64,000 bases of DNA, from NCBI RefSeq assembly GCF_023555375.1, contig NZ_JAJSEE010000008.1, forward strand, positions 1 to 64,000, read 5' to 3'. How positions within the stretch are numbered: position 1 is the stretch's first letter; each line of letters starts with the position of its first letter. The notes beneath the pieces are model-generated. The model made no database searches. It saw only the letters and a list, made by a program, of their open reading frames with translations, and was not told the DNA's origin. Shown piece by piece: positions 17,162 to 26,166 of this stretch. Position numbers and translations under genes: made by a program. This DNA comes from Guyparkeria hydrothermalis. Lineage in GTDB: Bacteria; Pseudomonadota; Gammaproteobacteria; Halothiobacillales; Halothiobacillaceae.

Positions 17162-18373
17162 TCACGACCCCAGTCGGCTGCCGCCGGCCATCCGCGTCAT
17201 CCAGCGACGCAGCGGCGGCACGCCGGCGACCAGCTGGGTCGCGGCCGTGCGCGCGGCGACCGTCAACGGATCGACACGGCGGTACCCCCAGTCGAAACCA
17301 TCCATCAATGACTGGACCAGCTGGTTGTCCGCGCGCCGGCGACGCTCGTAGGCGCGCGCCAGGCGCGCATCGCCGAGACCGCGATCGCCCATCTCCCGCA
17401 CGACGTCGGCCAAGGCCTCGACGTCGGCAAAACCGAGGTTCGCTCCCTGCCCGGCCAGCGGGTGGATCGAGTGGGCGGCATCACCGACCAGCAGCACCCG
17501 ATCGGCCCAGTAGCGATGCGCGTGCATCCGCCGGATCGGGAACCAGGCCTGGCCGGCCACCCGGGTGATCTCGCCGAGCTCGTCGGGAAACGCGACCATC
17601 GCCGCCTCGCCCAGGGCCTCGGGCGACAGGGCATGTCGGGCTCGAATCCGTTCGGGGGCGTCGTACCAGACCAGCGAGCCGCGGTGGCCGGCCAACGGCA
17701 GGAAGGCCTGCGGGCCGTCGGGGGTGAATCGCTGCCAGGTGATGTCCTGCTGCGGGTAGGCGGTCTCGACCGAGAGGATCTGGGCGGCGACCGGGTAATC
17801 GCGACTGGCCGCACCGATGCCCGCGGTCTCGCGCACCCAGGAACGCTGCCCGTCGGCCCCGATGACCAGATCGGCACGCAACTCGCGGCCGTCGGCAAGC
17901 GTCAGGGTGACGTCGCGCTCACCCACCTCGAGACGCTGGGGCTGGCTGCCCGTGAAGCACTCGACGTTGTCGAACTCGCGCAACTGTTCCCACAGGGCCA
18001 GCTGAACCCGCCGGTTCTCGACGATGTAACCCAGATAGGGGCGCCCCACCTCGGCGGCATCGAAGGTCAGGTCACCCGGCCCGGCGGCGTCGAAGACGCG
18101 CATGCGTCGATAGAGCGCGGCCCGCTCGGCGCGAATGCTCGGCCAGGCGCCCAGCCGGTCGAGCAGCGCGATGCTCGCCGGGGCCAGGGCCGAGACCCGC
18201 AAATCGAACGGATCATCCCCACCCAGCGGGGCCGGCGGCTCGCGCTCGATCAGGGCGACCTCCAGGTCCTCCTGCGCCAGCGCCACGGCCGTGGCGGCAC
18301 CCACCATGCCGCCGCCGACCACGATCACGTCCGCGTGGTATCGACCCTGGTGTCGCCCGGTGGTCGCGGCCAT
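17162..18373 (-). CDS. ubiI: UbiH/UbiF/VisC-type FAD hydroxylase (probable UbiI)
   Basis: The 403-residue flavoprotein monooxygenase hydroxylates the ring in aerobic ubiquinone synthesis. Motifs are the N-terminal dinucleotide fold VIVVGGGMVGAATAVALAQE (about 16-35), the mid-protein DG motif ADLVIGADGQRSWVRE, and the C-terminal FAD motif GDAAHSIHPLAGQGANLGF (about 299-317). Position next to ubiH in the ygfB-pepP-ubiH-ubiI order supports the C5-hydroxylase UbiI rather than UbiF, but sequence alone does not fix the ring position. Its start codon shares one base with the ubiH stop. Confidence 0.87.
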   Translation of the reverse strand: MAATTGRHQGRYHADVIVVGGGMVGAATAVALAQEDLEVALIEREPPAPLGGDDPFDLRVSALAPASIALLDRLGAWPSIRAERAALYRRMRVFDAAGPGDLTFDAAEVGRPYLGYIVENRRVQLALWEQLREFDNVECFTGSQPQRLEVGERDVTLTLADGRELRADLVIGADGQRSWVRETAGIGAASRDYPVAAQILSVETAYPQQDITWQRFTPDGPQAFLPLAGHRGSLVWYDAPERIRARHALSPEALGEAAMVAFPDELGEITRVAGQAWFPIRRMHAHRYWADRVLLVGDAAHSIHPLAGQGANLGFADVEALADVVREMGDRGLGDARLARAYERRRRADNQLVQSLMDGFDWGYRRVDPLTVAARTAATQLVAGVPPLRRWMTRMAGGSRLGS

Positions 18374-19596
18374 CAGGCGATCCCCCGCGTGGCGCGCACC
18401 AGGCGGTTTTTCAACGGCAGCAGGCCGTCGAAGAACGACAGGGTCCCGCCGCGCAGGTGACCGAGACCGGGCAGGTCCAGCGAGAAGCCGCGTACCAGCC
18501 CGTCAGTCAGGCCGATGGTGCGTCGATAGTCGGCCGCGCGCAGCGAGCGGTAGCGCTCGAGCCGCGCCGGATCGCCCGGGTCGACCGGGGCACCGCGGTC
18601 GGCACGCAACACCCGGGCGAGATCGCGGATGTCTCGCAGGCAGAGATTGAACCCCTGGCCGGCCACCGGGTGCAGGGCGTGAGCGGCGTTGCCCAGCACC
18701 ACCAGCCGATCGGCGACCGGCTCGTTCGCGGTCACCAGGGTGAGCGGGTACTGACCGCGCGGGGAAAGCCCCGAGAAGCCGCCCAGGCGATGGCCGAAGG
18801 CCTCGTCCACCGCCTCGCCAAAGGCCGCGTCATCGAGTCCGGCCAGCCGTTCGGCCTCGGCGCGGCGGGCCACCCAGACCAGCGACACCCGGCCGCCGGC
18901 CGCGGGCAGCACCGCCAGCGGTCCGCCGGTGGTAAAGCACTCGTAGGCCACCCCGTCGTGGGCACGCGCGGGCATGGCCGTGGCCACCGTGGCGACCTGG
19001 TCGTATTCGCGACGCGTGACAGCCATGTCCGCCCGTTCGCGCACCGCCGACTCCGCGCCGTCGGCGGCCACCACCAGGCGCGCGCGCCGGGTGAGCGTTC
19101 CGTCATCGTCGTGGTGAATCTCGACGCTCACGCCGTCGGCATCGGTTGCGTGACGTCGATATCGCGCCGGGCGATGGTACCGAACGCTGCCCTCGCCCAC
19201 CGGCGGCCCGTCAAGCAGGGATTCGAGCCGCTCGCCCAGCGCCCGGTTGGGCATGACGTAGCCCAGCGCCTCGACGCCGGCCGACCGGGCGGTGATCCGG
19301 GTCAGACCGAAGTGACCGCGGTCGAACACCCGCACCTCGCGGATGCGCTCGGCGGCCGCCGCCAGCGGCGCATCGACCAGTCCGAGCGTGTCGAGATACT
19401 GCCAGCCGGCATCGGCCACCGCGGTCAGGCGGCGGTCGAAGCTGGCCGACTCGTCGGGACGGCGCGGCTCGACCACCTCCACCGACCAACCGTCGGCGGC
19501 CAGGGCTCGGGCCAGCACACCGCCGACCATGCCGCCACCGACGATCATCACGTCGGCATCGAACTCCTGGGGGCGGTCGGCCACGTCGCGGGTCAT
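18373..19596 (-). CDS. ubiH: 2-octaprenyl-6-methoxyphenol hydroxylase UbiH
   Basis: The 407-residue FAD-dependent monooxygenase is a paralogue of the next gene and performs another hydroxylation in ubiquinone synthesis. It has the N-terminal motif VMIVGGGMVGGVLARALAADG, the middle ARLVVAADGAESAVRE, and the C-terminal VLGNAAHALHPVAGQGFNLCLRD, the GNAAHxLHPVAGQG form typical of UbiH. Overlap with ubiI and the short gap to pepP indicate one operon pepP-ubiH-ubiI. Confidence 0.88.
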   Translation of the reverse strand: MTRDVADRPQEFDADVMIVGGGMVGGVLARALAADGWSVEVVEPRRPDESASFDRRLTAVADAGWQYLDTLGLVDAPLAAAAERIREVRVFDRGHFGLTRITARSAGVEALGYVMPNRALGERLESLLDGPPVGEGSVRYHRPARYRRHATDADGVSVEIHHDDDGTLTRRARLVVAADGAESAVRERADMAVTRREYDQVATVATAMPARAHDGVAYECFTTGGPLAVLPAAGGRVSLVWVARRAEAERLAGLDDAAFGEAVDEAFGHRLGGFSGLSPRGQYPLTLVTANEPVADRLVVLGNAAHALHPVAGQGFNLCLRDIRDLARVLRADRGAPVDPGDPARLERYRSLRAADYRRTIGLTDGLVRGFSLDLPGLGHLRGGTLSFFDGLLPLKNRLVRATRGIA

Positions 19597-19614
19597 GCTC
19601 GGATCACTCCCGTT

Positions 19615-20967
19615 CTACTCGATGGGCTCGCTGACCGGGTCGCGGCGCCCGGCGAACAGGGCCTCGATCGCGTCGATTTCCTTGGGCACCCCGCGGGTGA
19701 GCACCTCAAAGCCGTCCTCGGTCACCAGCACGTCGTCCTCGATGCGGATGCCGATGCCGCGGTATTCCTCGGGCGCCTCCGACTGCGGATCGACGTAGAT
19801 GCCCGGCTCGACGGTCATCACCATGCCCGGCTCGAGCTCGCGCCAGTCGCCATCGACGCGATAGCCGCCCACGTCGTGGACGTCCGAGCCCAGCCAATGG
19901 CCGGTGCGGTGCATGAAGTAGGCGCGATAGCGACCGGCCTCGATCGCCTCGTCGACCGGCCCCTCGATCAGCCCGAGATCGATCAGTCCTTCCGTGATCA
20001 CGCGCACGGCGGCCTGATGGGGGGCATCGAAGGACACGCCGGGACCGATCGCCTCGATCGCGGCGAGTTGCGCGTCGAGTACCAGTTGATAGAGGGCGCG
20101 CTGCGGCTTGCTGAAGGTGCCACTGACCGGCCAGGTGCGGGTGATGTCGCCGGCGTAGTAGTCGACCTCGGCGCCGGCATCGATCAGCACCAGTTCGCCG
20201 TCCTTGAGCTCGGCGGCGTTGGCCCGGTAATGGAGCACGCAAGCATTCGACCCACCGGCGACGATCGGCGCGAACGACGGTTCGCCGTGCGCGCTGGCGA
20301 ACACCTTCTGCAGGATCGCGGCGATCTCGTATTCGAATAGCCCGGCATGCACGCCGCGCACGGCGGCCAGGTGCGCCTCGACCGACACGGCGCACGCCCG
20401 ACGCAGCCGGTCGATCTCCTGCGCGGACTTGATCAGGCGCTGCTCGTGGATCGGACCGGCGACGTCCTTGAGGGTCTGCGGCGGCTGCACGCCCGCCCGC
20501 GCACCGCGGCGCAGCTCGTCGAACCAGCCCAGCGCGCGGACCACCCAGTCGTGCTCGTCGAACGGCAGGTAGAGCTTGGTGTAGCCCTTGAGCAGCTCGG
20601 GCAGCCGCTCGTCGATCGACTCGATGTCGAAGGCCTGGTCGATACCCAGCACCGCCGGCGCCCGCTCGGTACCCAGCTGCGGGCCTTCCCAGCGTTCGCG
20701 CTCGGGGTCGCGTGACTGGACGAAGGCGATCACCTCGCCCTCGGGACGCTTGGGGCAGATCAGCAACAGGGCATCGGGCTCGGCCAGGCCGGTGAGGTAG
20801 TAGAAATCACTCGACTGGCGAAACGGCCACGGGTTGTCGTGGTTGCGCTGCTGTTCCACCGCCGCCGGCACGATGGCGGCACTGCGCTTGCCGATCGCCT
20901 TGCTCAGGCGCTTGCGGCGGCGCTGGTATTCACGGCGCTCGGTCGGGGAAGGGCCGATCAATTGCAT
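19615..20967 (-). CDS. pepP: Xaa-Pro aminopeptidase (aminopeptidase P)
   Basis: The 450-residue dimanganese M24 peptidase removes an N-terminal residue preceding proline. The N-terminal AMP_N domain (about 1-140, RREYQRRRKRL and FYYLTGLAEPDALLLI) is followed by the pita-bread catalytic domain. Metal ligands sit in LIDAGAEVDYYAGDITRTW, the HRTGHWLGSDVHDVGGY histidine region, TVEPGIYV and GIRIEDDVLV. The length equals enteric PepP. It lies between ygfB and ubiH as in E. coli. Confidence 0.95.
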   Translation of the reverse strand: MQLIGPSPTERREYQRRRKRLSKAIGKRSAAIVPAAVEQQRNHDNPWPFRQSSDFYYLTGLAEPDALLLICPKRPEGEVIAFVQSRDPERERWEGPQLGTERAPAVLGIDQAFDIESIDERLPELLKGYTKLYLPFDEHDWVVRALGWFDELRRGARAGVQPPQTLKDVAGPIHEQRLIKSAQEIDRLRRACAVSVEAHLAAVRGVHAGLFEYEIAAILQKVFASAHGEPSFAPIVAGGSNACVLHYRANAAELKDGELVLIDAGAEVDYYAGDITRTWPVSGTFSKPQRALYQLVLDAQLAAIEAIGPGVSFDAPHQAAVRVITEGLIDLGLIEGPVDEAIEAGRYRAYFMHRTGHWLGSDVHDVGGYRVDGDWRELEPGMVMTVEPGIYVDPQSEAPEEYRGIGIRIEDDVLVTEDGFEVLTRGVPKEIDAIEALFAGRRDPVSEPIE

Positions 20968-21003
20968 GGGGTCGCTCGTCGTCGGGAATGATGGATCGTC
21001 GGA

Positions 21004-21552
21004 CTACTGCAGGCGCTGCGAGCCGGCGGTCTCGGGGACCGGCGGGTGCAGCTGCAGGTACATCACCAGCAACGCGGAGCTCAGGTACTCCTCGATCTGG
21101 TGGATATCGAAGGCATCGTTCTCGGTCTTGACCGACTCGGGATCGAGCTGGGCGATATCGCCGAGGTCGTCGAAGACCTCACGGGCCTCGTCGCCCAGCG
21201 CCCGGCGGGCCGGACCGTTCTCGATCGCGTAACCGTAAAGCACGCCCTGGGCGAAATCGATCAAGCCCTCGACCTGCGTCTTGAGGCTGGCCTCCTCGTC
21301 GGGCAGCACCAGGTCGAGGCCGAGGTTGTCGGCGGTGGTGACCTGCTCGACCAGGCGCTGGTAGAGCCCGGACAGGTCATCCGGCACGGTCTGCGGCGGC
21401 TGATCTTCCTCGACCAGTTCGGCCAGCCAGCGCGACTGCTCGGCTGGCCCACCGCCGATCCACATGCCGATCAGCACCCCGTGCGCCTCGGCCGGATTCG
21501 CCAGCGCGCCAATGGAGTCGAGTGCCTGCTGGAGTCGTTGATATTCGGTCAT
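21004..21552 (-). CDS. ygfB: YgfB/UPF0149 family protein
   Basis: The 182-residue all-helical protein of the YgfB (UPF0149, YecA-like) family contains ALANPAEAHGVLIGM and the mid-protein DFAQGVLYGYAIE characteristic of the family. The start was set at ATG 21552 with GGGA upstream; longer frames extend past the divergent promoter region and are not credible. It heads the pepP-ubiH-ubiI operon. The molecular role is not generally established, though a Pseudomonas homologue affects antibiotic-tolerance gene expression. Confidence 0.88.
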   Translation of the reverse strand: MTEYQRLQQALDSIGALANPAEAHGVLIGMWIGGGPAEQSRWLAELVEEDQPPQTVPDDLSGLYQRLVEQVTTADNLGLDLVLPDEEASLKTQVEGLIDFAQGVLYGYAIENGPARRALGDEAREVFDDLGDIAQLDPESVKTENDAFDIHQIEEYLSSALLVMYLQLHPPVPETAGSQRLQ

Positions 21553-21742
21553 TACGCGTCCCGTTGCCTGTTCGCCGGTTCGTGTGAGGTCGTCGCGGCC
21601 GGAGCCCGTGAATCCGCACATTGTCACCGCTACGCTGTCCAAATGATAGACTTTCGCCGGACTTCGGGGCTCTCGCCCACTCGTCATCCCGCCCGGCATC
21701 CCGACGGATGCACAGGGGCGTTTCACGCGGAGATTCGACATC

Positions 21743-21961
21743 ATGGCCGAAGGGCTTGCCGACAAGATCGAACGACTGCTCGCCGCCGCGGAGCGAGCCC
21801 ATGCCGAGCGCGGCGAACTGCGCGCGCAGGCGGCATCACTGGCCGAGGAAAACCGCGAGCTGCGCCGGCTGATCGAGCACAGCCACGACCGGATCGAGGA
21901 ACTGGCAGGCCAGTTGCGGCGTCTTGAGAACGAGGCCGCCGAGACCCAACGCGAGGATTGA
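21743..21961 (+). CDS. TIGR02449 family short coiled-coil protein (ZapB-like)
   Basis: The 72-residue, highly charged, uninterrupted heptad-repeat protein (KIERLLAAAERAHAERGEL to RIEELAGQLRRLENEAAE) has no cysteine or membrane segment. It sits 3 nt before zapA, as is usual for the TIGR02449 family, and resembles the cell-division protein ZapB in size and coiled-coil nature. A role at the Z-ring together with ZapA is inferred from context. Confidence 0.85.
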   Translation: MAEGLADKIERLLAAAERAHAERGELRAQAASLAEENRELRRLIEHSHDRIEELAGQLRRLENEAAETQRED

Positions 21962-21964
21962 CCC

Positions 21965-22261
21965 ATGAGCCAGCCGAACCGCCCCGTCACCGTCCGCGTG
22001 ATGGAAAAGGACTACCGCATCGTCTGTCCGCCGGAAGAACAGGGCATGCTGCTGCGCACGGCCGAGTATCTCAACGACGAGATGGCCGAGATCCGCAAGA
22101 CCAGCAAGGTGCTGAGCACCGAGCGAATCGCGGTACTCGCCGCACTGAACATCACCCGCCAGTTGCTCGAGGGACGCGAACTCGAGCTGCCGGCCGATCT
22201 CGACAACGGCGAACTGGCCGGCCGCATCGACCGCCTGCTCGAGGCCATGGAACAGCACTGA
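21965..22261 (+). CDS. zapA: Cell division protein ZapA
   Basis: The 98-residue protein bundles FtsZ filaments at the division ring. It has the N-terminal dimer head (PVTVRVMEKDYRIVCPPEEQ) with the family's LLRTAEYLNDEM segment, then a C-terminal coiled coil (ERIAVLAALNITRQLLEGREL). The length is typical. It is followed directly by the 6S RNA gene and fau, the conserved gammaproteobacterial order. Confidence 0.94.
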   Translation: MSQPNRPVTVRVMEKDYRIVCPPEEQGMLLRTAEYLNDEMAEIRKTSKVLSTERIAVLAALNITRQLLEGRELELPADLDNGELAGRIDRLLEAMEQH

Positions 22262-22296
22262 GCCGGCGAACGGATTGCCTGGCGACACAACAGTCC

Positions 22297-22325
22297 TTGA
22301 AAGCTTGGGGCTCCAGCCCTAGCAT
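22297..22325 (+). promoter_or_regulatory. 6S RNA promoter
   Basis: TTGAAA (22297-22302), 17-nt spacer, TAGCAT (22320-22325). This places the transcription start at about 22332, matching the first base of the RNA closing stem. Confidence 0.78.
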
Positions 22326-22332
22326 GAAGGCA

Positions 22333-22517
22333 GTCTTCTGGGACGTTCGCCAGGTGGCGCTCAATCCCTTGAGCCTTAAATTGCGACACAGGGGGCGACA
22401 AAACGGTTCTGTGCGCACGTCCGCGCCTCGCGCGGAAAGCCTAATGAGCCGCGCGGAGCCCCCGACTTGAACCTTCCGGTTCAAGGTCGTAGCGCCGCCA
22501 GCGGCGCCCTGGAAGAC
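22333..22517 (+). ncRNA. ssrS: 6S RNA
   Basis: An RNA of about 185 nt mimics an open promoter and binds the sigma-70 holoenzyme to restrain transcription in stationary phase. The ends pair: GTCTTC (22333-22338) with GAAGAC (22512-22517), extended by GGG/CCC. Blocks alignable to E. coli 6S occur in order: GACGTTCGC, CAATCCCTTGAGCC, GAAAGCCTAATGAGCCG and the 3' hairpin TTGAACC-TTCC-GGTTCAA. Total length matches the 184-nt E. coli RNA. Position between zapA and fau is the conserved location. The exact ends are approximate within a few bases. Confidence 0.92.
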
Positions 22518-22619
22518 ACCTCACACCGACAGGTCTGCACGAGTACGATTCCGCTGTTCACGCAAGGCTCGACGAGCCGGGATGGCATCGAGTTCGTGCG
22601 GGCCTTTTTTGCCTGAATC

Positions 22620-23213
22620 ATGCTGAAACCCGAGAAAGCCGCCCTGAGAAAAGCCCTGCGCTCGCGCCGAAAGGCGCTGGGCGGTTTTCCCCGATTCCAG
22701 GCCACCCGCCGACTGGAAGACCGACTCGAACGTCTGACCCGCGGGCTTTCCATCACGTCGGTCGCCGCCTACTGCGCCTTCGATGGCGAGCCCGAACTCG
22801 ATGGCTGGCTCAAGCGCCACCGGGGCCAGATCTGGCTGCCGCGGGTGTTGCCGGACCATCGACTCGCCTTCCATCACGCCGATCCCAAGTCCGCCTGCTC
22901 GCGCCGACGCCTGCCGCGCACCAACCGCTTCGGCATCATCGAGTCCGCGGATCCGCGCCAGCGGGGCCTCAACAGTCTCGACGCGCTGTTGATCCCGCTG
23001 GTCGGCTTCGATGCCCACGGCAATCGCCTCGGGATGGGCGCGGGTTTCTACGACCGGGCCCTGGCCCAACGTCACGGCCGTCGACCGCTGGCGATCGGCG
23101 TGGCCTTCGCCTGCCAGGAGGTCGACTCCTTGCCGGTCGACCCCTGGGACCAGCCGCTCGATTACGTGGTCACCGACACCGGCGTGATCGACGCCCGTCG
23201 ATCGCCCGACTGA
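22620..23213 (+). CDS. fau: 5-formyltetrahydrofolate cyclo-ligase
   Basis: The 197-residue enzyme converts 5-formyl-THF to 5,10-methenyl-THF using ATP. It has the N-terminal basic KAALRKALRSRRKAL region and the C-terminal signature LIPLVGFDAHGNRLGMGAGFYDR that binds nucleotide and folate. In E. coli this gene (ygfA) is co-transcribed with 6S RNA, and here it starts about 100 nt after the 6S 3' end. Confidence 0.93.
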   Translation: MLKPEKAALRKALRSRRKALGGFPRFQATRRLEDRLERLTRGLSITSVAAYCAFDGEPELDGWLKRHRGQIWLPRVLPDHRLAFHHADPKSACSRRRLPRTNRFGIIESADPRQRGLNSLDALLIPLVGFDAHGNRLGMGAGFYDRALAQRHGRRPLAIGVAFACQEVDSLPVDPWDQPLDYVVTDTGVIDARRSPD

Positions 23214-23237
23214 CACCCGAATAGGAGACGTAATCCC

Positions 23238-23699
23238 ATGGCCTACTGGCTGATGAAATCCGAGCCCGACGCCTTTTCCATCGACGATCTCAAGCGCGTC
23301 GGCACCGAACCCTGGGACGGCATCCGCAACTACCAGGTGCGCAACATGATCCGCGACGAGATGAAGCCGGGCGACCGGGCCTTCTTCTATCATTCGAACA
23401 CCAAGATACCGGGCATCGTCGGCATCATGGACATCGTCAGCGAGGCGCGCCCGGACTCCACCGCCTTCGACCCCGACGAGAAGTACTACGACCCCAAGTC
23501 GGACCCGGACAAGCCGCGCTGGCTGCTGGTCGACGTCAAGTACGTTCGCCACACCCAGCGGGTGATCCCGCTGACCGAACTGAAGGCCGACCCGGCCCTG
23601 GAGGAGATGCCGCTGGTGCGCCGCGGCAACCGCCTGTCGATCATGCCGGTGACCGAGGACCAGTGGGAGCACATCCTGTCCCTCGAGCACCAGGGCTGA
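23238..23699 (+). CDS. EVE domain-containing protein
   Basis: The 153-residue single-domain PUA-like EVE protein begins with the family hallmark YWLMKSEPDAFSIDDLKR and continues WDGIRNYQVRNMIRDEMKPGDRAFFYHS. EVE domains are thought to bind modified bases in nucleic acid, and stand-alone members of this length are common housekeeping genes. The specific ligand is not known. It lies 24 nt after fau and ends at a bidirectional terminator. Confidence 0.92.
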   Translation: MAYWLMKSEPDAFSIDDLKRVGTEPWDGIRNYQVRNMIRDEMKPGDRAFFYHSNTKIPGIVGIMDIVSEARPDSTAFDPDEKYYDPKSDPDKPRWLLVDVKYVRHTQRVIPLTELKADPALEEMPLVRRGNRLSIMPVTEDQWEHILSLEHQG

Positions 23700-23725
23700 C
23701 ACGCCCCGCTCCACGGAAACGAAAA

Positions 23726-23752
23726 AACCGCGCCTCGGCGCGGTTTCTTTTT
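23726..23752. terminator. Bidirectional terminator between EVE gene and ilvA
   Basis: AACCGCGC-CTCG-GCGCGGTT (23726-23745) is flanked by an A run on the left and TCTTTTT on the right, so it can stop both convergent transcripts. Confidence 0.9.
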
Positions 23753-23770
23753 GCCCCTGTCGGCCCCGGC

Positions 23771-25330
23771 CTACGCCAGGAACAGCGGGTAGACCGGGTT
23801 GTCGCTCTCCGCCCAATAGGGATAGCGCAGTTGCTCGAGGTAGGTGGTCAACTCGTCGACCTCGGCCTCGGGCACCTGGATGCCCACCAGCACCCGGCCA
23901 TAGTCGGCACCGTGGTTGCGGTAGTGGAACAGGCTGATGTTCCAGCGCGCCCCCAGGTGGGAGAGGAACTTCAAGAGGGCCCCCGGACGCTCGGGAAACT
24001 CGAAGCGGAACAGGCGCTCGTCGCGGATATCGCCCGCGTGCCCGCCGACCATGTGCCGCCCGTGCAGCTTGGCCATCTCGTTGTCGGTGAGATCGATCAC
24101 GGGGTAGTCGGCCGCGCAAAGCTGCTCGTAGACACGCTGGCGGTCGGCCTGTTCGGCGAGCTTGATGCCGACGAAAATATGCGCCCGGTCGGCATCGGCG
24201 TAACGGTAGTTGAACTCCGTGATCTGGCGCCGCCCCAGCAGCTCGCAGAAGGCGAGGAACGCGCCCGGCCGCTCGGGGATCGTGACCGCGTACAGCGCCT
24301 CGCGGTGCTCGCCGATCTCGGCGCGTTCGGCGACGAAACGCAGCCGGTCGAAGTTCATGTTCGCCCCGGAGGCGATCGCGACCAGGGTCTCGCCGGTCAG
24401 GCCCCGCTCGCGGGCGTAGCGCTTGAGCCCGGCGGTGGCGAGCGCCCCGGCCGCCTCGTTGATGCTGCGGGTGTCGTCGAAGATGTCCTTGATCGCCGCG
24501 GCCATCTCGTCCGTATCCACGGTGATGACCTCGTCGACCGCCTCGCGCGCCACCTCGAAGGGGTACTCGCCGATCTGGCGCACGGCCACGCCATCGGCGA
24601 ACAAGCCGACCTGCTCGAGGATCACCCGCTCGTCGGCCGCCATCGCCGCGGCGAGACAGGCGGCATCCTCGGGCTCGACGCCGATCACGCGGATCTCCGG
24701 GCGGAGGGCCTTCACGTAGGCCGCCACGCCGGCAATCAACCCGCCACCGCCGACCGGCACGAAGATCGCGTGGATCGGATCGGGGTGGTGGCGCAGGATT
24801 TCCGCGCCCACGGTGCCCTGCCCGGCGATGATGTCGGGGTCGTCGTAGGGCGGGATGTAGGTAAGCCCCTCGGACTCGATCAGCGTCTTGGCGTGGGCGA
24901 AGGCATCGTCGAAGGCATCGCCCACCAGCACCGCCTCGGCACCGCGGCGACGCACGGCATCGACCTTGATCGCCGGGGTGGTCTCGGGCATGACGATCAC
25001 CGCGCGCAGCCCGAGGGTCTGGGCTGCCAGCGCCACGCCCTGGGCGTGGTTGCCGGCCGAGGCGGCAATCACACCGCCACCGAGGCGACCCTCGCGCCAG
25101 AGCTTGTGGATCTTGTGGTAGGCGCCACGCAGCTTGAAGGAGAACACCGGCTGCATGTCCTCGCGCTTCAAGAGCACCCGGTTGCCGATGCGTTCGGAAA
25201 GCTGGATGGCCGGTTCAAGCGGCGACTCGATCGCCACGTCGTAGACCCGGGCCTTGAGGATCGCCTCGAGATAGTCGCGCAACAGGGGCGTCAAGTCCGC
25301 ACCTCGTGATGGGTGATTGGGCGCCGACAT
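23771..25330 (-). CDS. ilvA: Threonine ammonia-lyase, biosynthetic
   Basis: The 519-residue PLP enzyme deaminates threonine to 2-oxobutanoate, the committed step to isoleucine. The PLP lysine is in QPVFSFKLRGAYHK (about residue 69), followed by ASAGNHAQG and the phosphate-binding GGGGLIAG loop. The C-terminal 190 residues hold two ACT-like subdomains (ERPGAFLAFCELLGRRQITEFNY and ERPGALLKFLSHLGARWNISLFHY) that bind isoleucine and valine, so allosteric feedback is expected. The length matches E. coli IlvA. Confidence 0.96.
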   Translation of the reverse strand: MSAPNHPSRGADLTPLLRDYLEAILKARVYDVAIESPLEPAIQLSERIGNRVLLKREDMQPVFSFKLRGAYHKIHKLWREGRLGGGVIAASAGNHAQGVALAAQTLGLRAVIVMPETTPAIKVDAVRRRGAEAVLVGDAFDDAFAHAKTLIESEGLTYIPPYDDPDIIAGQGTVGAEILRHHPDPIHAIFVPVGGGGLIAGVAAYVKALRPEIRVIGVEPEDAACLAAAMAADERVILEQVGLFADGVAVRQIGEYPFEVAREAVDEVITVDTDEMAAAIKDIFDDTRSINEAAGALATAGLKRYARERGLTGETLVAIASGANMNFDRLRFVAERAEIGEHREALYAVTIPERPGAFLAFCELLGRRQITEFNYRYADADRAHIFVGIKLAEQADRQRVYEQLCAADYPVIDLTDNEMAKLHGRHMVGGHAGDIRDERLFRFEFPERPGALLKFLSHLGARWNISLFHYRNHGADYGRVLVGIQVPEAEVDELTTYLEQLRYPYWAESDNPVYPLFLA

Positions 25331-25395
25331 CGGGGCTGTTGCCCGCCAAACGGCGCGAGTGATATAGGATAAGAGGTTATCAGAAACCCGGAAAA

Positions 25396-25414
25396 CCCTG
25401 GGGTAATCCCAGGG
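25396..25414. other. Hairpin in the ilvA-rpiA divergent region
   Basis: CCCTGGG (25396-25402), a 5-nt loop, CCCAGGG (25408-25414), a perfect 7-bp stem about 65 bp from the ilvA start and 80 bp from rpiA. It has no T tract. It could be part of an ilvA leader or an operator. Confidence 0.3.
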
Positions 25415-25494
25415 GCAATGCCCGGAACAAACCTTTGGGGACCCGCGGCGTCGAGCCGCCCCGTTGGCCCCATCCCGACTAGAGTGACTTTGGA

Positions 25495-26160
25495 ATGAGC
25501 AACACCGAGCAAGGCAAGAAGCTGGCCGCCCAGGCCGCCATCGAGTACGTACCGGCAGGCAGCATCGTCGGCGTGGGCACCGGCTCGACGGTCAACTACT
25601 TCATCGACGAGCTGGCCAAGATCAAGAACCGCATCGAGGGCGCGGTCTCGAGCTCCGAGGCCAGCACCAAGCGTCTCAAGGAGCACGGCATCGAGGTGTT
25701 CGACCTCAACAGCGTCGACTCCGTGCCGGTCTACATCGACGGCGCCGACGAGTCGAACGAAAACCTGCAGCTGATCAAGGGCGGCGGCGGTGCGCTGACC
25801 CGCGAGAAGATCATCGCGCAGATGGCCAAGAAGTTCGTCTGCATCGCCGACGAGACCAAGCTCGTCGACGTACTGGGCGCCTTCCCGCTGCCGGTCGAGG
25901 TCATCCCGATGGCGCGCAGCATGATCGCCCGCGAACTGGTCAAGCGCGGCGGCCAGCCGGTCTACCGCGACGGCTTCGTCACCGATAACGGCAACCAGAT
26001 CCTCGACGTGCACAACCTGCGCATCATGGAGCCGGCCAAGCTCGAGACGGAACTCAACGACCTGCCCGGCGTCGTAACCGTCGGCATTTTCGCGCTGCGC
26101 CCGGCCGACGTGCTGATCCTCGGCACGGCGGACGGCGACATTCGCAAGATCGACGGGTAA
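25495..26160 (+). CDS. rpiA: Ribose-5-phosphate isomerase A
   Basis: The 221-residue enzyme interconverts ribose-5-phosphate and ribulose-5-phosphate in the pentose phosphate pathway. It has the substrate loop [16 protein letters not shown] (about 23-38), the active-site [12 protein letters not shown] with catalytic Asp and Glu, and [14 protein letters not shown] with the catalytic glutamate. The length is typical. It is divergent from ilvA, and the next gene starts 7 nt after its stop. Confidence 0.96.
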   Translation: MSNTEQGKKLAAQAAIEYVPAGSIVGVGTGSTVNYFIDELAKIKNRIEGAVSSSEASTKRLKEHGIEVFDLNSVDSVPVYIDGADESNENLQLIKGGGGALTREKIIAQMAKKFVCIADETKLVDVLGAFPLPVEVIPMARSMIARELVKRGGQPVYRDGFVTDNGNQILDVHNLRIMEPAKLETELNDLPGVVTVGIFALRPADVLILGTADGDIRKIDG

Positions 26161-26166
26161 TCGCTG

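Noticed and set aside
22391-22464. Apparent hairpin insertion in 6S RNA
   Set aside because: When the 5' end is placed at 22333 the total length equals E. coli 6S and this stretch corresponds to the normal terminal stem, so no insertion is needed.
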